Of a DNA stretch of 64,000 nt, positions 1 through 11,255 are shown one piece after another. A model generated the notes under the pieces. The model saw only the letters and a list, made by a program, of their open reading frames with translations. It ran no database searches and was not told the DNA's origin. Source of the DNA: Collybia mongolica (taxonomy: Eukaryota > Basidiomycota > Agaricomycetes > Agaricales > Clitocybaceae). The translations under genes were made by a program, and so were the position numbers. Numbering within the stretch: position 1 is the first letter of the stretch; every line of letters starts with the position of its first letter. The DNA is taken from the NCBI GenBank assembly GCA_013420905.1, contig JAAXNY010000013.1, forward strand, positions 806,001 to 870,000. Reading direction: 5' to 3'.

Positions 1-1201
1 TGAGTTTGCGTGCGTGTTTGCGGAGGAAGTCAGTGATGGGGGTCAGGTCCGCTCGCAGGGGCCTTAGCGCGAGGTGTATTTCGCGCAGCTGGGGACCAGG
101 GGTTTCGAGGGAGGCGAGGATGTTGGGTATCCAGTACTTTGATGAGGGGGTCAGAGGTGTATCTGGGGCTCCACAGCGACTGACGGTGAGTTGCAGGTGG
201 CGGAGTGTCTTCTGGTGCTTTGTAAGGAACCCTGACAGTACCAACGGTGAGGATAGGTGGGCTCCATCGAAAGGAATGGAGAACCGGAACGTGTCTAGCC
301 GGGGAAAGAAGCCAAGGTTGTTAAAGAAACGGGTAAAGTCGAGGAATTGGGAGGGTAAAGCAGACGAGATGGATAACGATTTGAGTGTGGGGTAGAGATT
401 ATTAACAAATACCGTGAAGGAGTCAAATGTCCCGTCAACCTCTTTCCTCGATATGCCTAACGTGCACACGGTAACTTCCAGTTGTTGTAGCCGCGGAAGT
501 GCGATCGACGCCAGAGAATGTAGCGTTTCAGGCGGCACCTTGAGTGAAAGTACAACCAACCTATCCTGCATCCGGGTGAGGACCGGGGAGAGAAATGCAC
601 GGAAAAATTCGGGGTGGTAATCACGATCATGATCCCATCCCAGTTTGTATTCCGTAATATTTCTCAAACCAAAAACAGCATCGGTGATACGGGTTATGTC
701 CTTGTTCACGCGCTTTGTGATAAGTTCATTCATTTCTCGTGTTGTACAATCAGGATCGAACAAGCCCATCGCCATCCTCCACAAATTCACACCCTGGTTG
801 CGGCAAGACTTCACGCGTGGTTTGACGAGCCACGGGGTGATCTCCACGCGCCGAACGACGTCGCATCTCCCGAATTTCGGATCACTGGTAGAAAATCATC
901 AGTGAAGATATTTAGGTAACTCAAGGCAGTCCACGGTTGCTTACCCAAGGTTGCGGCACAACCATTTAGTATATCGGTCGAATTTAAAGAACGTGATGAC
1001 TTCATAACGGGCCCTTGTGGCGATGTCGTAGAAGGGGCGGTTCACTTCGGACAGGGTTGTCAGGATAGCGCGTGGAAGGAAATGAGAGACGTTCTCCCAG
1101 ATGTCGAAGGGAACGCGATTAATTACACTCTCCATTGTGGTGATGAGGTTGAGCAAAAATGACTCAACTGTACAATTCACGCCGAAAAGCCTGGCAAGCA
1201 T
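1..1201 (-). CDS. F-box/LRR-type protein, 3' end beyond left edge
   Basis: Two exons can be joined in frame: 1201-945 and 884 down to the window edge. They are separated by a 60-nt intron with donor GTAAGC and acceptor TACCAG. The first exon has an F-box-like helix pair (VPFDIWENVSHFLP, then LSEVNRPFYDIATRARYEV). The second is an uninterrupted stretch of about 290 residues rich in leucine-spaced segments (LHSLASIALPRLQQLEV, YPTLKSLSISS), as in the LRR half of Agaricomycete F-box proteins. The family normally serves as a substrate receptor of SCF ubiquitin ligases through Skp1; the target cannot be read from sequence. Translation could start at 1201 or at the internal Met at 1135, which sits directly before the F-box. 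There are no stops or frame breaks within the window, so the gene looks intact but truncated by the edge. Confidence 0.78.
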
Positions 1202-2149
1202 TTATACTGATCAAAAAGAGTCAAATAAGGGAGGCTGTGCATAATGCTGCGCATTATCGCGCCTCATGTATGTCACATGTGTGCATGGATGTCAAGGCAC
1301 TGATAGAAGCACTTGAACTCTATTTTTGAGCTGATTTACTGACCTCGGGGAGGAGCGCCAGGGGGTGGTGGGGGCTGTGAGTGGTTATTTCCAGTGTCAG
1401 GAAGTTGAAGAAAGATTGAGAGCATCGACCCTGATGGCCATGGTCAGAAGCTCGGCTCAACAGCGCCGTCCTTAGCTTTGAGTCTCCGCTATAGTGCCAT
1501 TAGTTCCTGACAAGGCATGATTCATTACTTTGCTGGCCGCTGTAGATCCTCAATAATGCATATTACGAAGTTGAATGATAGGATATACAGTCTAAACTAG
1601 TCTTGGAACGCCATTCCCAACGGCTGCAACGTATCACATCTGCGCCCCCATGGCATCAAAAAATTGATGATCCTTCTCAAACGTTTTCTACTTTCGCATC
1701 TTAGGCAGCGCCTCCATGACGCATATCGTTCGTGTCCTACAACAGCGGAGATACCATCGTGTGGCGCCGTGACGCTCGGATTTGAACGGGCAAGCCTCGA
1801 GATAGAATCTGCGAATCCAGACGTGACGATCCCGGCCGTATTTGTGCGTCCAGTAAAAGTTCTTTGTTCATCATATGATAACCCAGCGTGTCAATCAACC
1901 CACTCGCGATCATGAGAAGGCTCTATCTTAGGTGAGAACGGGCAATCGACTGTACCGGCCATATGGGTCTCGCACACAGGAATACGGTGATCGGTCTTCC
2001 TCACAATTGAATACCAGGCGGCGTTTATCAGGATGAGTGCGCGCAACTTGACTCCCGTATCCTCAACCTTATATTCACGAGGAACCTCAATGGGGATTGG
2101 AATCGAAGATGCTTTACCCATGGCAGTTTCGCGTTTGTTGAACTATAAT
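1202..2149. other. Intergenic, no supportable gene
   Basis: Only short overlapping frames with no domain signature are present. A minus-strand frame at about 1891-2121 has ordinary composition but matches nothing I recognise and has no convincing start or splice sites. I see no RNA gene and no repeat. Confidence 0.4.
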
Positions 2150-2480
2150 TTTCTATTTGAACTAATAAATGTACCAAAGACAAAAAGTCGAAGCCCGGCG
2201 CCAGGCCCTCTGGAGGGAAATAACCCGTCAAAAGAAAGCGCGATCATGGGCCTATCAACTTACTGATAGTCAAGCGACGTTGAAGGCCAAACTGGCTGAA
2301 TTGGGGGAGGAGCTGAATAACTATAAGAACTCCAAGTTTCCGCGGATTATTGAAACGAAGTGCAACCTGTGGCATCAGGATTATAGACGCCAATACGATG
2401 CGCGATACAAGTGGCCAAGGAAGAGGAATGCCATGGTCTCCGCGGCGAGATTGCGGTAGGCTCGCGCGGAGGCCGCAATT
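2150..2480 (+). pseudogene. Relic of the coiled-coil part of the tandem RRM/HPDKW family
   Basis: A plus-strand frame reads as a charged coiled coil. It contains KCNLWHQDYRRQYDARY, which aligns with CNQWHQKFAAADTKRL of copy A (about 5140-5185). After a one-base frame change it gives VAKEEECHGLRGEIA, which aligns with VAKEDECRGLRSDI of copy B (about 7860-7900). The fragment lacks the RRM and the HPDKW domain and is frameshifted, so it is a dead, truncated copy. It extends the array about 2 kb upstream of the first recognisable gene. Confidence 0.55.
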
Positions 2481-3582
2481 TACACAGGCAAGGGGCGGGT
2501 TTTCCAAATGTCCACAATAAGCTGGGCGTCTACTTGTATCATTTGTTCGGGACCGGTGCTTCCTCTCAAATGGCACCTCTGCATCCCTGTTTCTACTACA
2601 TCATGATCCTTGTCATCTGTTCTGTTGAGAGTCTGTCACCGTTCCCTTGTTGCCCTATTCACTTTTTCCTCATCCCTGAGTTGGTTCACGGCCGCTTTTA
2701 CCGCTTTATCGATTGCGTACATCCACGCCGCATTGAGATACCATGAGAATCGATATTCTGACGCGGCCGGCCCGGGAAGTATGACCTACGCGATGAATGT
2801 AGCCCCGAGATGTCAGGGAGTCAAATTTATAACTACGTCGATGGAAAGATCGTTATACCCGTGCGAAAAACGTGCCTTGATTTTAATTTGAACGAGCCTA
2901 ATCGTTGATTTTGAGTACTTCCGCGGAGAGTGATCTCATGAAATCCCTGAGTGCACGGACAGGTGCTAATCTAGTATTGTTAGCGTGATCTGGGTGAACT
3001 GCTTGTTTGACACGACGCACCACTTTGCGTACTGAGATGTTCGCACAAAGATAATGATCAACCCTTGCGACAGAGAACTGACCAATGTAACGGGTATGGC
3101 TCTTTTTGAACTAATGAGAATGCGATATAGTACTGAAGCAAGATAGACACATTTGTGTGCCTGAACGTAAGTGACGCGTTCCTTGAAATATAATCTTCAT
3201 AGTTTTTCGTCGATCACCGATTAAAAATCCGGATTCAAGATGCAGCCCGCTTCATTCAGGACTTGCAAAACAATGATGAGCACGGTACGCTAGGGAAGGT
3301 ACGAAACAGAAGTTGAAACATACAAAATGCTTAAAGCCCCTCGAGTTAAACCCCCTTCATCGCCTTGAGACAATTATGCAGGCATCAAGGGGTAGCAGAG
3401 ACCATACACGGCTATTTCGCAAGCGCCACCATTTGATACACATGATCGCCACCACCACCTCTCATGACTGCAGTGCGCACGACTGCGGATATACCAACAC
3501 GTCAAAATATTGTATACATGCTCGCGCGTCGGAGAGAGGACGAGAGCGAATATCCCTTGTGGCTTGTCCCGTCAACATTGTG
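2481..3582. other. Non-coding or fully decayed sequence
   Basis: No frame longer than about 110 codons and no recognisable motif on either strand. The stretch separates the coiled-coil relic from the helicase relic. Confidence 0.35.
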
Positions 3583-3750
3583 ATGGAGAGCGAGGGCGGC
3601 GGTCTTTCTGGAACCACTTGAGGTCGGTTGTATAATATCGTCGCCCTCGAGGGCGGGGACGCTGCAATAGGCTTGGATTTGCGTGGGGGCGGTGTACTTG
3701 AGCTGAGATGGTGTTTTGAGACGGGGTTTACATAGCCCCATATTTTTAAA
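3583..3750 (-). pseudogene. DEAD-box RNA helicase fragment (RRP3/DDX47-like Q motif and motif I)
   Basis: The minus-strand translation includes FKNMGLCKPRLKTPSQL, then YTAPTQIQAYCSVPALEG, then PTSSGSRKTAALAL. This is the order seen at the start of DEAD-box helicases: the Q motif (F..LGL....L, PTxIQ), IPxALxGxDI, then the P-loop. The P-loop is damaged: A.TGSGKT has become TSSGSRKT. No downstream DEAD or SAT motif follows, and the frame ends after about 30 more unrelated residues. Members of this family unwind pre-rRNA during ribosome assembly. This is only a roughly 56-codon relic and cannot be functional. Confidence 0.6.
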
Positions 3751-4559
3751 AAGACTTGTTTTCCAACAATGCTGAAGATGTGTGATTGATTGTCGAGGTA
3801 CTAGTGAGGTTGAAACATTTATGGGCATGTGTGCGTTTGTTTGTACAGGCACGTCGAATGGACGTATGTGCTCGCAGACTCGGAAGGGAACCTGGTATTA
3901 GCATCCCAATATCCACCCGACAGTCCAGCGGTGAATTCAAAACAGAGTTGGAATGACGGAAAGAATCACTAAGCCATCACCACAAGACAAAAAAAAAGAA
4001 TTTATAGGTGGGCTGCCGATTCACGGTCAGGCAACCGAAGAGGGGGCACATCCTTGACGATAGGGCCACGAAGTTGAACGATTGAGTATCACATCGCCAT
4101 ACAGTGTGTTTAAACTAATCCAGTATTCCGCACCTGAAGTCGTTCATTCCCCGATGGTTCCAAGTACTTCCGGGGCTATCCACCCACGCCTCGTGGCATC
4201 AAATCTCAGGTGTTTTGTACATCCTGGCAGTGTACCGAAGACGTCGCGTCTCTTTAACGGCGAAACTTCCACACCACGCCATTACAGTACTTGTATTTGA
4301 GCAGCCTACCCCAAAAAATCGGATGGAGAAAACCAGGTATAGCGGTCCCAGCATTGATTGTACCCCTGGTCCTTTGTTCATATTGGCCTTAGTCGCAAAC
4401 CGCGCGCAGCCCCCGCCAATATTGCAAGTAAAATGAAATCATCAACTGGTCCTGGATTAGGCGGTTGGCTGGAGTACGTTGGCCTGGCCGTGCAATGGGT
4501 CCCGAGTTGTGATATAGCGTCTGATCTTCATGGATGTTGTTAGCATGCCGAAAATACAA
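3751..4559. other. Intergenic upstream of array copy A
   Basis: No supported gene. The N-terminal exon of copy A would be expected here by comparison with copies B and C. I could not find a convincing RRM segment, so it is either deleted or unrecognisable. Confidence 0.35.
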
Positions 4560-5934
4560 AAACAAAGAGATCTTCCTCCAATGCCAACCGCAAAGATTAT
4601 ACAACGAAAATGCTGGGGCACACCATCCGAGGGAAGGAGAGGTGTATGAACGGTCGGCCGTGCGTGAGGGAGTCGATGAAGTAATGGAATATCTGGTTGA
4701 CGGTGTGGCGACTTTGCAGACTATGCTATTTGGCTACCTCGTTGCCGACACAGCCAAGTCATTTCTTGGACTTGCCGTTAAGGAAACGAACGACCTTGTG
4801 ATCTATGTGGAAAACACGCTTTTCAAACTGGGCAAGTCAACAGCGACGTACACCGTTCTCGACAGATGTGTGGACGTTTTGATACAAACCATGCATTTCA
4901 CAAATGATGAATTGGAGCAAGTGCGACACGACCACCGTGCAAAAAATCGCAAATTTGAGGGCTGGGCAAGATAAGCTTCAGAGCGCCAACAGAACTTTGA
5001 CGGAATTACTTCAAGAATATCGCGATGAAATTCAAGATGTTGAGTCTGAGCGAGACTGGGTCCTGGAACAGAATAAGGAGCTCAATAAGGAGCTAGACGA
5101 CAGCAGACAAGAGATGATAACCCTCCGAAAGGAATGAATGCAACCAGTGGCATCAAAAATTCGCGGCGGCGGATACCAAACGGCTAGCCACGAAATTAGA
5201 GTGTGACCGACTCCTGCAGGAGAAGGACCAACTGAATCAGAAATTAACCGAGGAGAAGAACCGACAGAAATTTGAGGAAATGAAGCGTACGATGGAGGAG
5301 TTTGAACGCCAAGAGGCAGAGACTGCCCGGAAGAAATGCGAAGAGCAAGAGAGAAAGTGACAGGAGGAAGAGGGGAAGCAACACCAGGAAGGAAAGCGCT
5401 GCCAAGAAGAGGAAGAAAGAAAACAAAAGACAAGAGTGAAAGCTGAGCAAGAACGACGGGCGCGAGAGGCAGCTACAGCTGCAGAAAAAGAGCGATGTCG
5501 AAAACGAGATGTGACGAGCTGGGGAGAGGTGCCTTGGACCTCGACCACGGCCTTGGACAGATTCCATGTTGTTCGCAGAGGAATTCAAAACGACCAAGTA
5601 TTCCACGGACAGACCAATTACGCTCCGGTCTGTCCCTTCGCCAGACCTCGCCAACCCCTCCCAGTTCACGATTGATAATCTGGATTAGAAAAGCGTGGAA
5701 GATTTTCTGAAGCGTGCTAAGAAGCATTATGCAGGGCAGATTAGTGCCAAATATACGAGGCTACTGAAGCTACTTCGGCTCATGTTCCACCCAGACAGGT
5801 GGGGTTCGAGAAACCTTTTGCTAACTGCGATAGATAGCGAGCTCCGACATAAGTTGAGGCAAGCAGGAAAGGTCATTTCAAAAGCTGTGAACCAGTGGGT
5901 GTATGAGGAGAGCAGAAGGTCGAGAGAAGCCTAA
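4560..5934 (+). pseudogene. Array copy A: decayed coiled-coil + HPDKW-domain gene
   Basis: This copy reads as a coiled-coil region (including LVIYVENTLFKLGKST, matching PPIYVDNTAFKMGS of copy B), then Glu/Arg-rich helix, then the C-terminal domain ending in LMFHPDRWGSRNLL and AGKVISKAVNQWV. The reading frame must be switched several times: near 4970, near 5137 and near 5570. Two in-frame stops lie inside conserved positions: TGA at 5358-5360 in the coiled coil, and TAG at 5686-5688 where the other copies have Trp (TGG to TAG, a G-to-A change). The usual VPWP motif is VPSP. The N-terminal RRM exon is not found. It shares its branch with copies B and C, so it is a dead paralogue rather than a misassembled exon set. 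Confidence 0.75.
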
Positions 5935-6329
5935 ACTGTAGCTTAGTCAGCGGCGGGGCACATGTTCGGCTTGCGGATCACGAACCAACCACTTTTGCTA
6001 TCCCAACGTCGAGTACTTTCTCAGAAATACTGTTCACCATGCTTCCCATTCACAACTGTTGTCCGAACCATAGATGGTAACCTGGATATATGCTAGGAAC
6101 TGTGTCAAATTCATATCTTCTTTTCGGGTAGGCCACATATATATATATTGAAAGGGACCTCACAACCGTTACATAGGTCAAAGGGAAAGGGTGACAAAGT
6201 ACAATGCTCGTTTGTGTCCCCGAAGTCTTTACGCTGATCCCATTTGCCTATTAATAGGTGGCTCGTCCGGGGCTTACCGGACACTATACTTCTCTTCGCT
6301 TATTCCCCAACATCTATCGTTTTTCTCAA

Positions 6330-8640
6330 ATGTCAGGTACGAGTGAGGCTGGCTCTCCGATTCTGTTTGTGCGGGTTCTCCCTTCACACATGAAGGACGT
6401 CGACATCGAGAATACTTTTGCGCACTATAATTTCGTGTCTGTCCAAGTGGTTTGGACAGATTTCACATTTGCGGAAGGGGTTTCGGCTTGTGTAGAATTT
6501 GAGTCGACTTCTCAAGGTGAGCCTTCCTGCACATTTGGGACATCTATTTTCCTTACCTCTGTTCTAGCTGACCTCGCTATGACGACTGTACACCTACGTC
6601 CGTTTCCGAACACCACTCCGCAGGTGCTCTTTAATCTATCCCCTAAACCCGTTGCAATAGCCGTTTGTGAGTAACTCTACACATTCTATTACTACTAGCC
6701 ATTCATGTCTCTCCAGCGATCGCTCATGAAGATCAGACTCAAGCGTCAGGATGCGGGGGCGTGGAAAATCGACAGCCACACAATCGCAAGGTCACTCCCA
6801 TACGTTCTGTAAAACGGTCTCGCATGGACTCTGAGCCAGTGACAACTCTTCACGTCCCTGCTAACGCGAGATCCGAGAATAGTCGTGATTTCCCTCCTAA
6901 GCACCTACCCGACACAATATTGGAGCCGATGGCAGAAGTGCCTCAGCTTATAACCGAATATGTCCCCACTACTGAGGACGTCACTTCCCCAGAAGCCTTT
7001 GGTATGAGCCCTTACACCGAGCAAACATGTCCAGGAGTAGCAGAGCCTTTCCAGGTAGGATTGAGGATGACAATGTAGGCTCAAGTTACCACCCCAGGCC
7101 CTTCGGTCCATCCTACGAATGTCGCATGTATAGAGGAGATAGGCCCTCCTTTGGAATCTTACCCCGATGCTGGTAGTACTTCTTCTGACGTTAGTGCCCC
7201 ACCGGCTGCGGCCCAAGGAAACGATATCTTGACAGAGGTTCCGGGAATCCGGTGCGAGAAGGAAAATTTCATCGCTGGCCGACGAACCGCCGACGCATGG
7301 ATGAACGTGTTCAATCAACTCTCGAATGGCGAGATGTACAACCCTCCGATCTACGTGGATAACACGGCTTTCAAGATGGGAAGTCTCCAGGCAGAAATAG
7401 TCGCACCTCAGGAGAATCTGAAGTTGGAACGGGAAAAGACGACAATACAACGATCTGCAATACGCGATCTGGAGCGTCAACACCAAGAAACGGAGAAGCA
7501 GCAATAAGAAAGGACCAGGAACGATCTGAGGGCGCTTGACACCAATTACGCTGCGTATCAGCAAGCCGCATTGGCAAAACATGAGCGAATTAGGCAGAAA
7601 ATGCAGGCCGAGCACCGGGTTCAGTTGGATGAGATGACCGCTGAACTAGAGAGTTTTCGGCTGGAAAACTCTGGGCTTAAGCAGTCCATCGATGAACATG
7701 CCACTGCCAACCAGACCGTAACGTTACAAAGAGACTCACTCAAATCCGAGGTGGCCGAATTGAGAGAGGAAATGAGTCAGGGTCAGTTGGATGCTATGAC
7801 CTGCCGGGCGGAACGTGATCGCTGACGCCAAAGTTCTGTCAAGGCCGAAGAGGGACGAGTGGCCAAGGAAGACGAGTGTCGGGGTCTCCGCAGCGACATA
7901 AAGAGGGTTTCGGGGGAAAACGAAAACTTGAGGAAGGGGGTCAAACATCTACGAATCCAGGAATTGAAGCATAAACTTGAGGAATAGGGTGGAAGGAGGC
8001 GGAAGAGAGAAGGAAAAAATTGGAGGAGGCGAGGCGTAAAGAGGAAGAACAGAGGAGGCAAGAGGAAGCGAGAAGAGAGGACGAGAGGAAGTTACAAGAG
8101 GAAGAAGAAAGGCGTCAGGCGGAAGCCGAATGCGAGCGGCAGGCCAGAAAAGCAGCCGCAGAGGAAGAGCAGACACGCAAAAATGCCGCAGCTACAGAGG
8201 ACAAGAAATGCCGAAAACGAGACACTCAGCGGTGGGGGAGCAAACCGTGGACACCAGAAACGGTCTTAGAACGGTTTAACGTTGTCATGGCCGAGTTCAC
8301 TTCAGCCAAGTACTCACCGATGGAGCCAGTCACTACGCGGTCCATACCCTGGCCGATTCTCCTCAAGCCCGATGCGTTTACGTTCGAAGCGGTCACCTGG
8401 GACAATGTAGAGGCTTTTCTGAGGCACATGAAGAGAGCGTCGCCATCGGATGCATATATGAAGCTCCTAAAATAGATTCAGCTCATGTTTTACCCCGACC
8501 GATGGTGCTCTCGGAAAATCTTGCTAACTGTGGTGGATACCAAACTCTGGGAATTGTTAAGGGATGCAGGCGGCATCGTTTCGCAGGCGGTTAATCAGTG
8601 GATAGACAAAAATGGTGGGGGTAAACAGGCGACTCGTTAG
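6330..8640 (+). pseudogene. Array copy B: one-RRM + coiled-coil + HPDKW-domain pseudogene
   Basis: Start at the ATG of 6330. Exon 1 gives a short RRM-like unit (ILFVRVLPSHMKDVDIENTF ... ACVEFESTSQ). An intron with donor GTGAGC is followed by LAMTTVHLRPFPN, then a second intron (GTGAGT to CTCCAG). The rest is one long exon. Within it a single frame is kept for about 1 kb but is broken by TAG at 7076, TAA at 7505, TGA at 7823 and TAG at 7985. A one-base frameshift lies just after the last of these, and a further TAG at 8473 falls just before the HPD motif. Each stop is one C-to-T step from CAG, CAA or CGA. The motif itself reads YPDRW (CAC to TAC, again C to T). The C-terminus AGGIVSQAVNQW is still recognisable. 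It is clearly non-functional but young, since the frame is otherwise preserved. Confidence 0.85.
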
Positions 8641-8897
8641 TTACTTGCCGGGTATTGATATTGGACATTAGGAACTTGTTCTTGATCATATATATATCGG
8701 AACATTATTGATTCAGACATTATAGTATTGCAAAACTAAAATGACCGATAAACAGGTCAAGGAAATCATGATCAATGACCTTGGGTGGCGCCGAGATTCT
8801 TTGTCCCACCTCGTGTTACACAGAACTTTGTTCCATAGGTAGCTTTATTTAAAGCTGAGGATCGGTCCGGTACCCTTCACTCAAGTTCTCCTCGACT

Positions 8898-10670
8898 ATG
8901 CCCTCCCACAATTTTACCAGTTCCGGACCGCCGCTTCTCTACGCGAATGACCTGCCCTTTCACGTCAAGGGGAACGACCTTGTATGCTGTTCCGCACTAC
9001 ATGCCAACTGTGGAGCAGGAGTGATTTGGACACGTTTGGTTGAGAAAACCGCGACAGCAGGAAGTACTACAGCTGCAATAGCATGCATTGAATTTGGGTC
9101 CATCAAGCAAGGTATGTTTTTTCCGAAACTTGCGTCAGAGACAATACTGACAGAACCGCCCCAATGATATAGCTGGAGTAGCGGTGTCGACGATGAATTG
9201 GCGGCCAATACCTAACATTTATCCTCACGCTTTTTTGTGCCTTTCGCGCACGCCTCCATCTCGAAAGTGCATCGGAGTGGCGAATATGATTTAACGCTCA
9301 TGTTATCGCAGCCGGAAATGCGGCGGTTTCGATGCCACCGCGAAACCTCCCGAACGAAACAACGTTTACGTTCAGGTTTGGTGTGAGTTGAAACTCGCAC
9401 CACATGGCTGAGATCTAACACGAAATGTATGTTAGAATGGCACATCAATGGGTGGGCCCCCACGTGCAGTTGCTCCAAGTTCCAAAATAAGTGGGGCGGC
9501 ATCCAACGACCATAACGCCGAAGGAGGAAATTCCAATATCAATATCCAGAAAATTCCTTCCGCCAGTGTTAGCGAAGGTAAAGATCTCCATGACATCCGA
9601 AATGCTACCGTAGACGAGGCAACACAACAAGAAAACGCAGACCTCAGGGCGGCTCTCCAGCAACTGAAGGATGACCGCAACGCCAAAATGCAAAGTATGC
9701 AGCATGAAATAGACAGTGCTCTGAAGGACAACGCGAGGATCAGAATGACTTTGAATGGAGAACGACACCAACATCATGCACAAAAAGATCCTGTGACAAA
9801 AGAAAGGGGTCGATCCCGATGAGACAGTGCAATGCTCCAGGATTCCCTATCTCAGTGCGCTGTCGACAAGGGTTACTGGAAAATCGCCTGATGGTAGAGC
9901 TAGCCGGATCAAGAGTCTCTTAAGTGCTTGGAATCGCGTTGCACAAGTCTTCAGAGGGAACGAGACTACTGGCGCTTCCACTTCAACAAGTCTGATGAGA
10001 GCCGAGTCACCGCAGAGAACGAGATCGCCTCCGCGCCGATGAAGCAGAGAGGCGGCGGATTATCAACGAGGCTCGGGGACAGAAGAGGCCGAGACAGAAG
10101 GAATCGGCGCATGGCTCGTGTGATAGGGAAGGGATGGAAGCAAGGATAAAGGAAGAAGATAAGAGACGCAAGGAGGAGCAACTGGCCGCGAATACCAAGA
10201 AGGCATTACGTCGCCAAGAACGCATGCCTTGGAAAAAGGCCACCATTGCGGAAATGAAACGATGCCAGCAACGAGACATTCGAGACTGGGGGGAATATCC
10301 ATGGACTCCTAAACTGGCACTGGGCCGGTTCCACGCTGTCTCCAATGAATTCCTCACTACCGTGTATTCGCCAAACCTGCCAGTGACTGTGGGATCCATT
10401 CCGTGGCCTATCCTCAGTAGCCCCCATGATATCACACTTGAGAAGATAACTTGGGAGAATATTGAGAGGTTCTTGCGATACGCTAAATCTGCGTATGGAT
10501 CCGACGTTGGAGGCTATACAAGTCTTGTGAAGCAGATCCAATGAATATTCCACCCCGACAAATTGCGATCCCGGAGCTTTTTTTCAACTGTGACGAAGGT
10601 CGAATTCCGAAAGTCACTGCAAGATGCTGGAAACGTTATTTCGCAGGCGGTGAACCAATGGAGGACCTGA
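8898..10670 (+). pseudogene. Array copy C: one-RRM + coiled-coil + HPDKW-domain pseudogene
   Basis: Start at the ATG of 8898 (MPSHNFTSSGPPLLYANDLP, the degraded RNP2-like start of the RRM), ending its first exon at a GTATGT donor after IEFGSIKQ as in copy B. The middle is broken into several frames (about 9448-9822, 9928-10149, 10134-10544). The C-terminal domain, WGEYPWTP ... GSIPWPIL ... ITWENIERFLRYAKSA, is intact up to a TGA at 10542-10544. Past that stop it continues in frame as IFHPDKLRSRSFF and AGNVISQAVNQW to a stop at 10670. The stop sits where the other copies have Arg or Gln, so CGA to TGA is the simplest origin. A pseudogene of the same branch as A and B. Confidence 0.8.
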
Positions 10671-11255
10671 AGCTCCACAACAGCGGGCCTGTTTCTCGGG
10701 AAGAAAACGTAAAAGAAAAGCAAGTTATGGGTGTGTTGGTAGGAGGGAGCATTTCGATCTCCTTCTCTGAGAAGGGCGCTCGTGGACATCAGTCGCCGGT
10801 CAATGTGGACGTAAGGTTGAGGTCAACCACCTATCGAATTTTGAGGTCTATTATTTATAATTCGGTATTATGTAAAGAAACATTTCCAACGTGCTCAGCA
10901 GCGTCCAACTTGCTCTCACCTCAGGCCTCATCCTTTTACGTTCTGGATTTAGATGTCTATGATGCAACGTTCTCTAGGGGCTTAATAACTAGAAGCACGC
11001 GATACACTTTCAAATATATCTAATCCTCGAGGTGGAACAAGAGAAAGCGCTATTATGTCAAAGCCATTTTACTGGAAGCAGGATTGCTTCTGCCACCACG
11101 CGCCAAAGGCTTAATTGACAAGCAGAAGCTGTATCTCCACGATGTACGCCCGAGTTTGTCTAAAAAGACCACTCGCGCTACAAGGTTCTCCGGTTCTTAC
11201 CTCGGACACCAATCATACCTTGAGTGCTTTCTCTCGAAGGGAACAAATTCCTCAG
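10671..11255. other. Spacer between array copies C and D
   Basis: AT-richer sequence with only short random frames. It should contain the promoter of copy D; no clear TATA box or other element stands out. Confidence 0.4.

Noticed and set aside
1891..2121. Minus-strand frame with protein-like composition
   Set aside because: No domain, no plausible start or splice sites, and it overlaps the edge of the coiled-coil relic; left as unexplained sequence.
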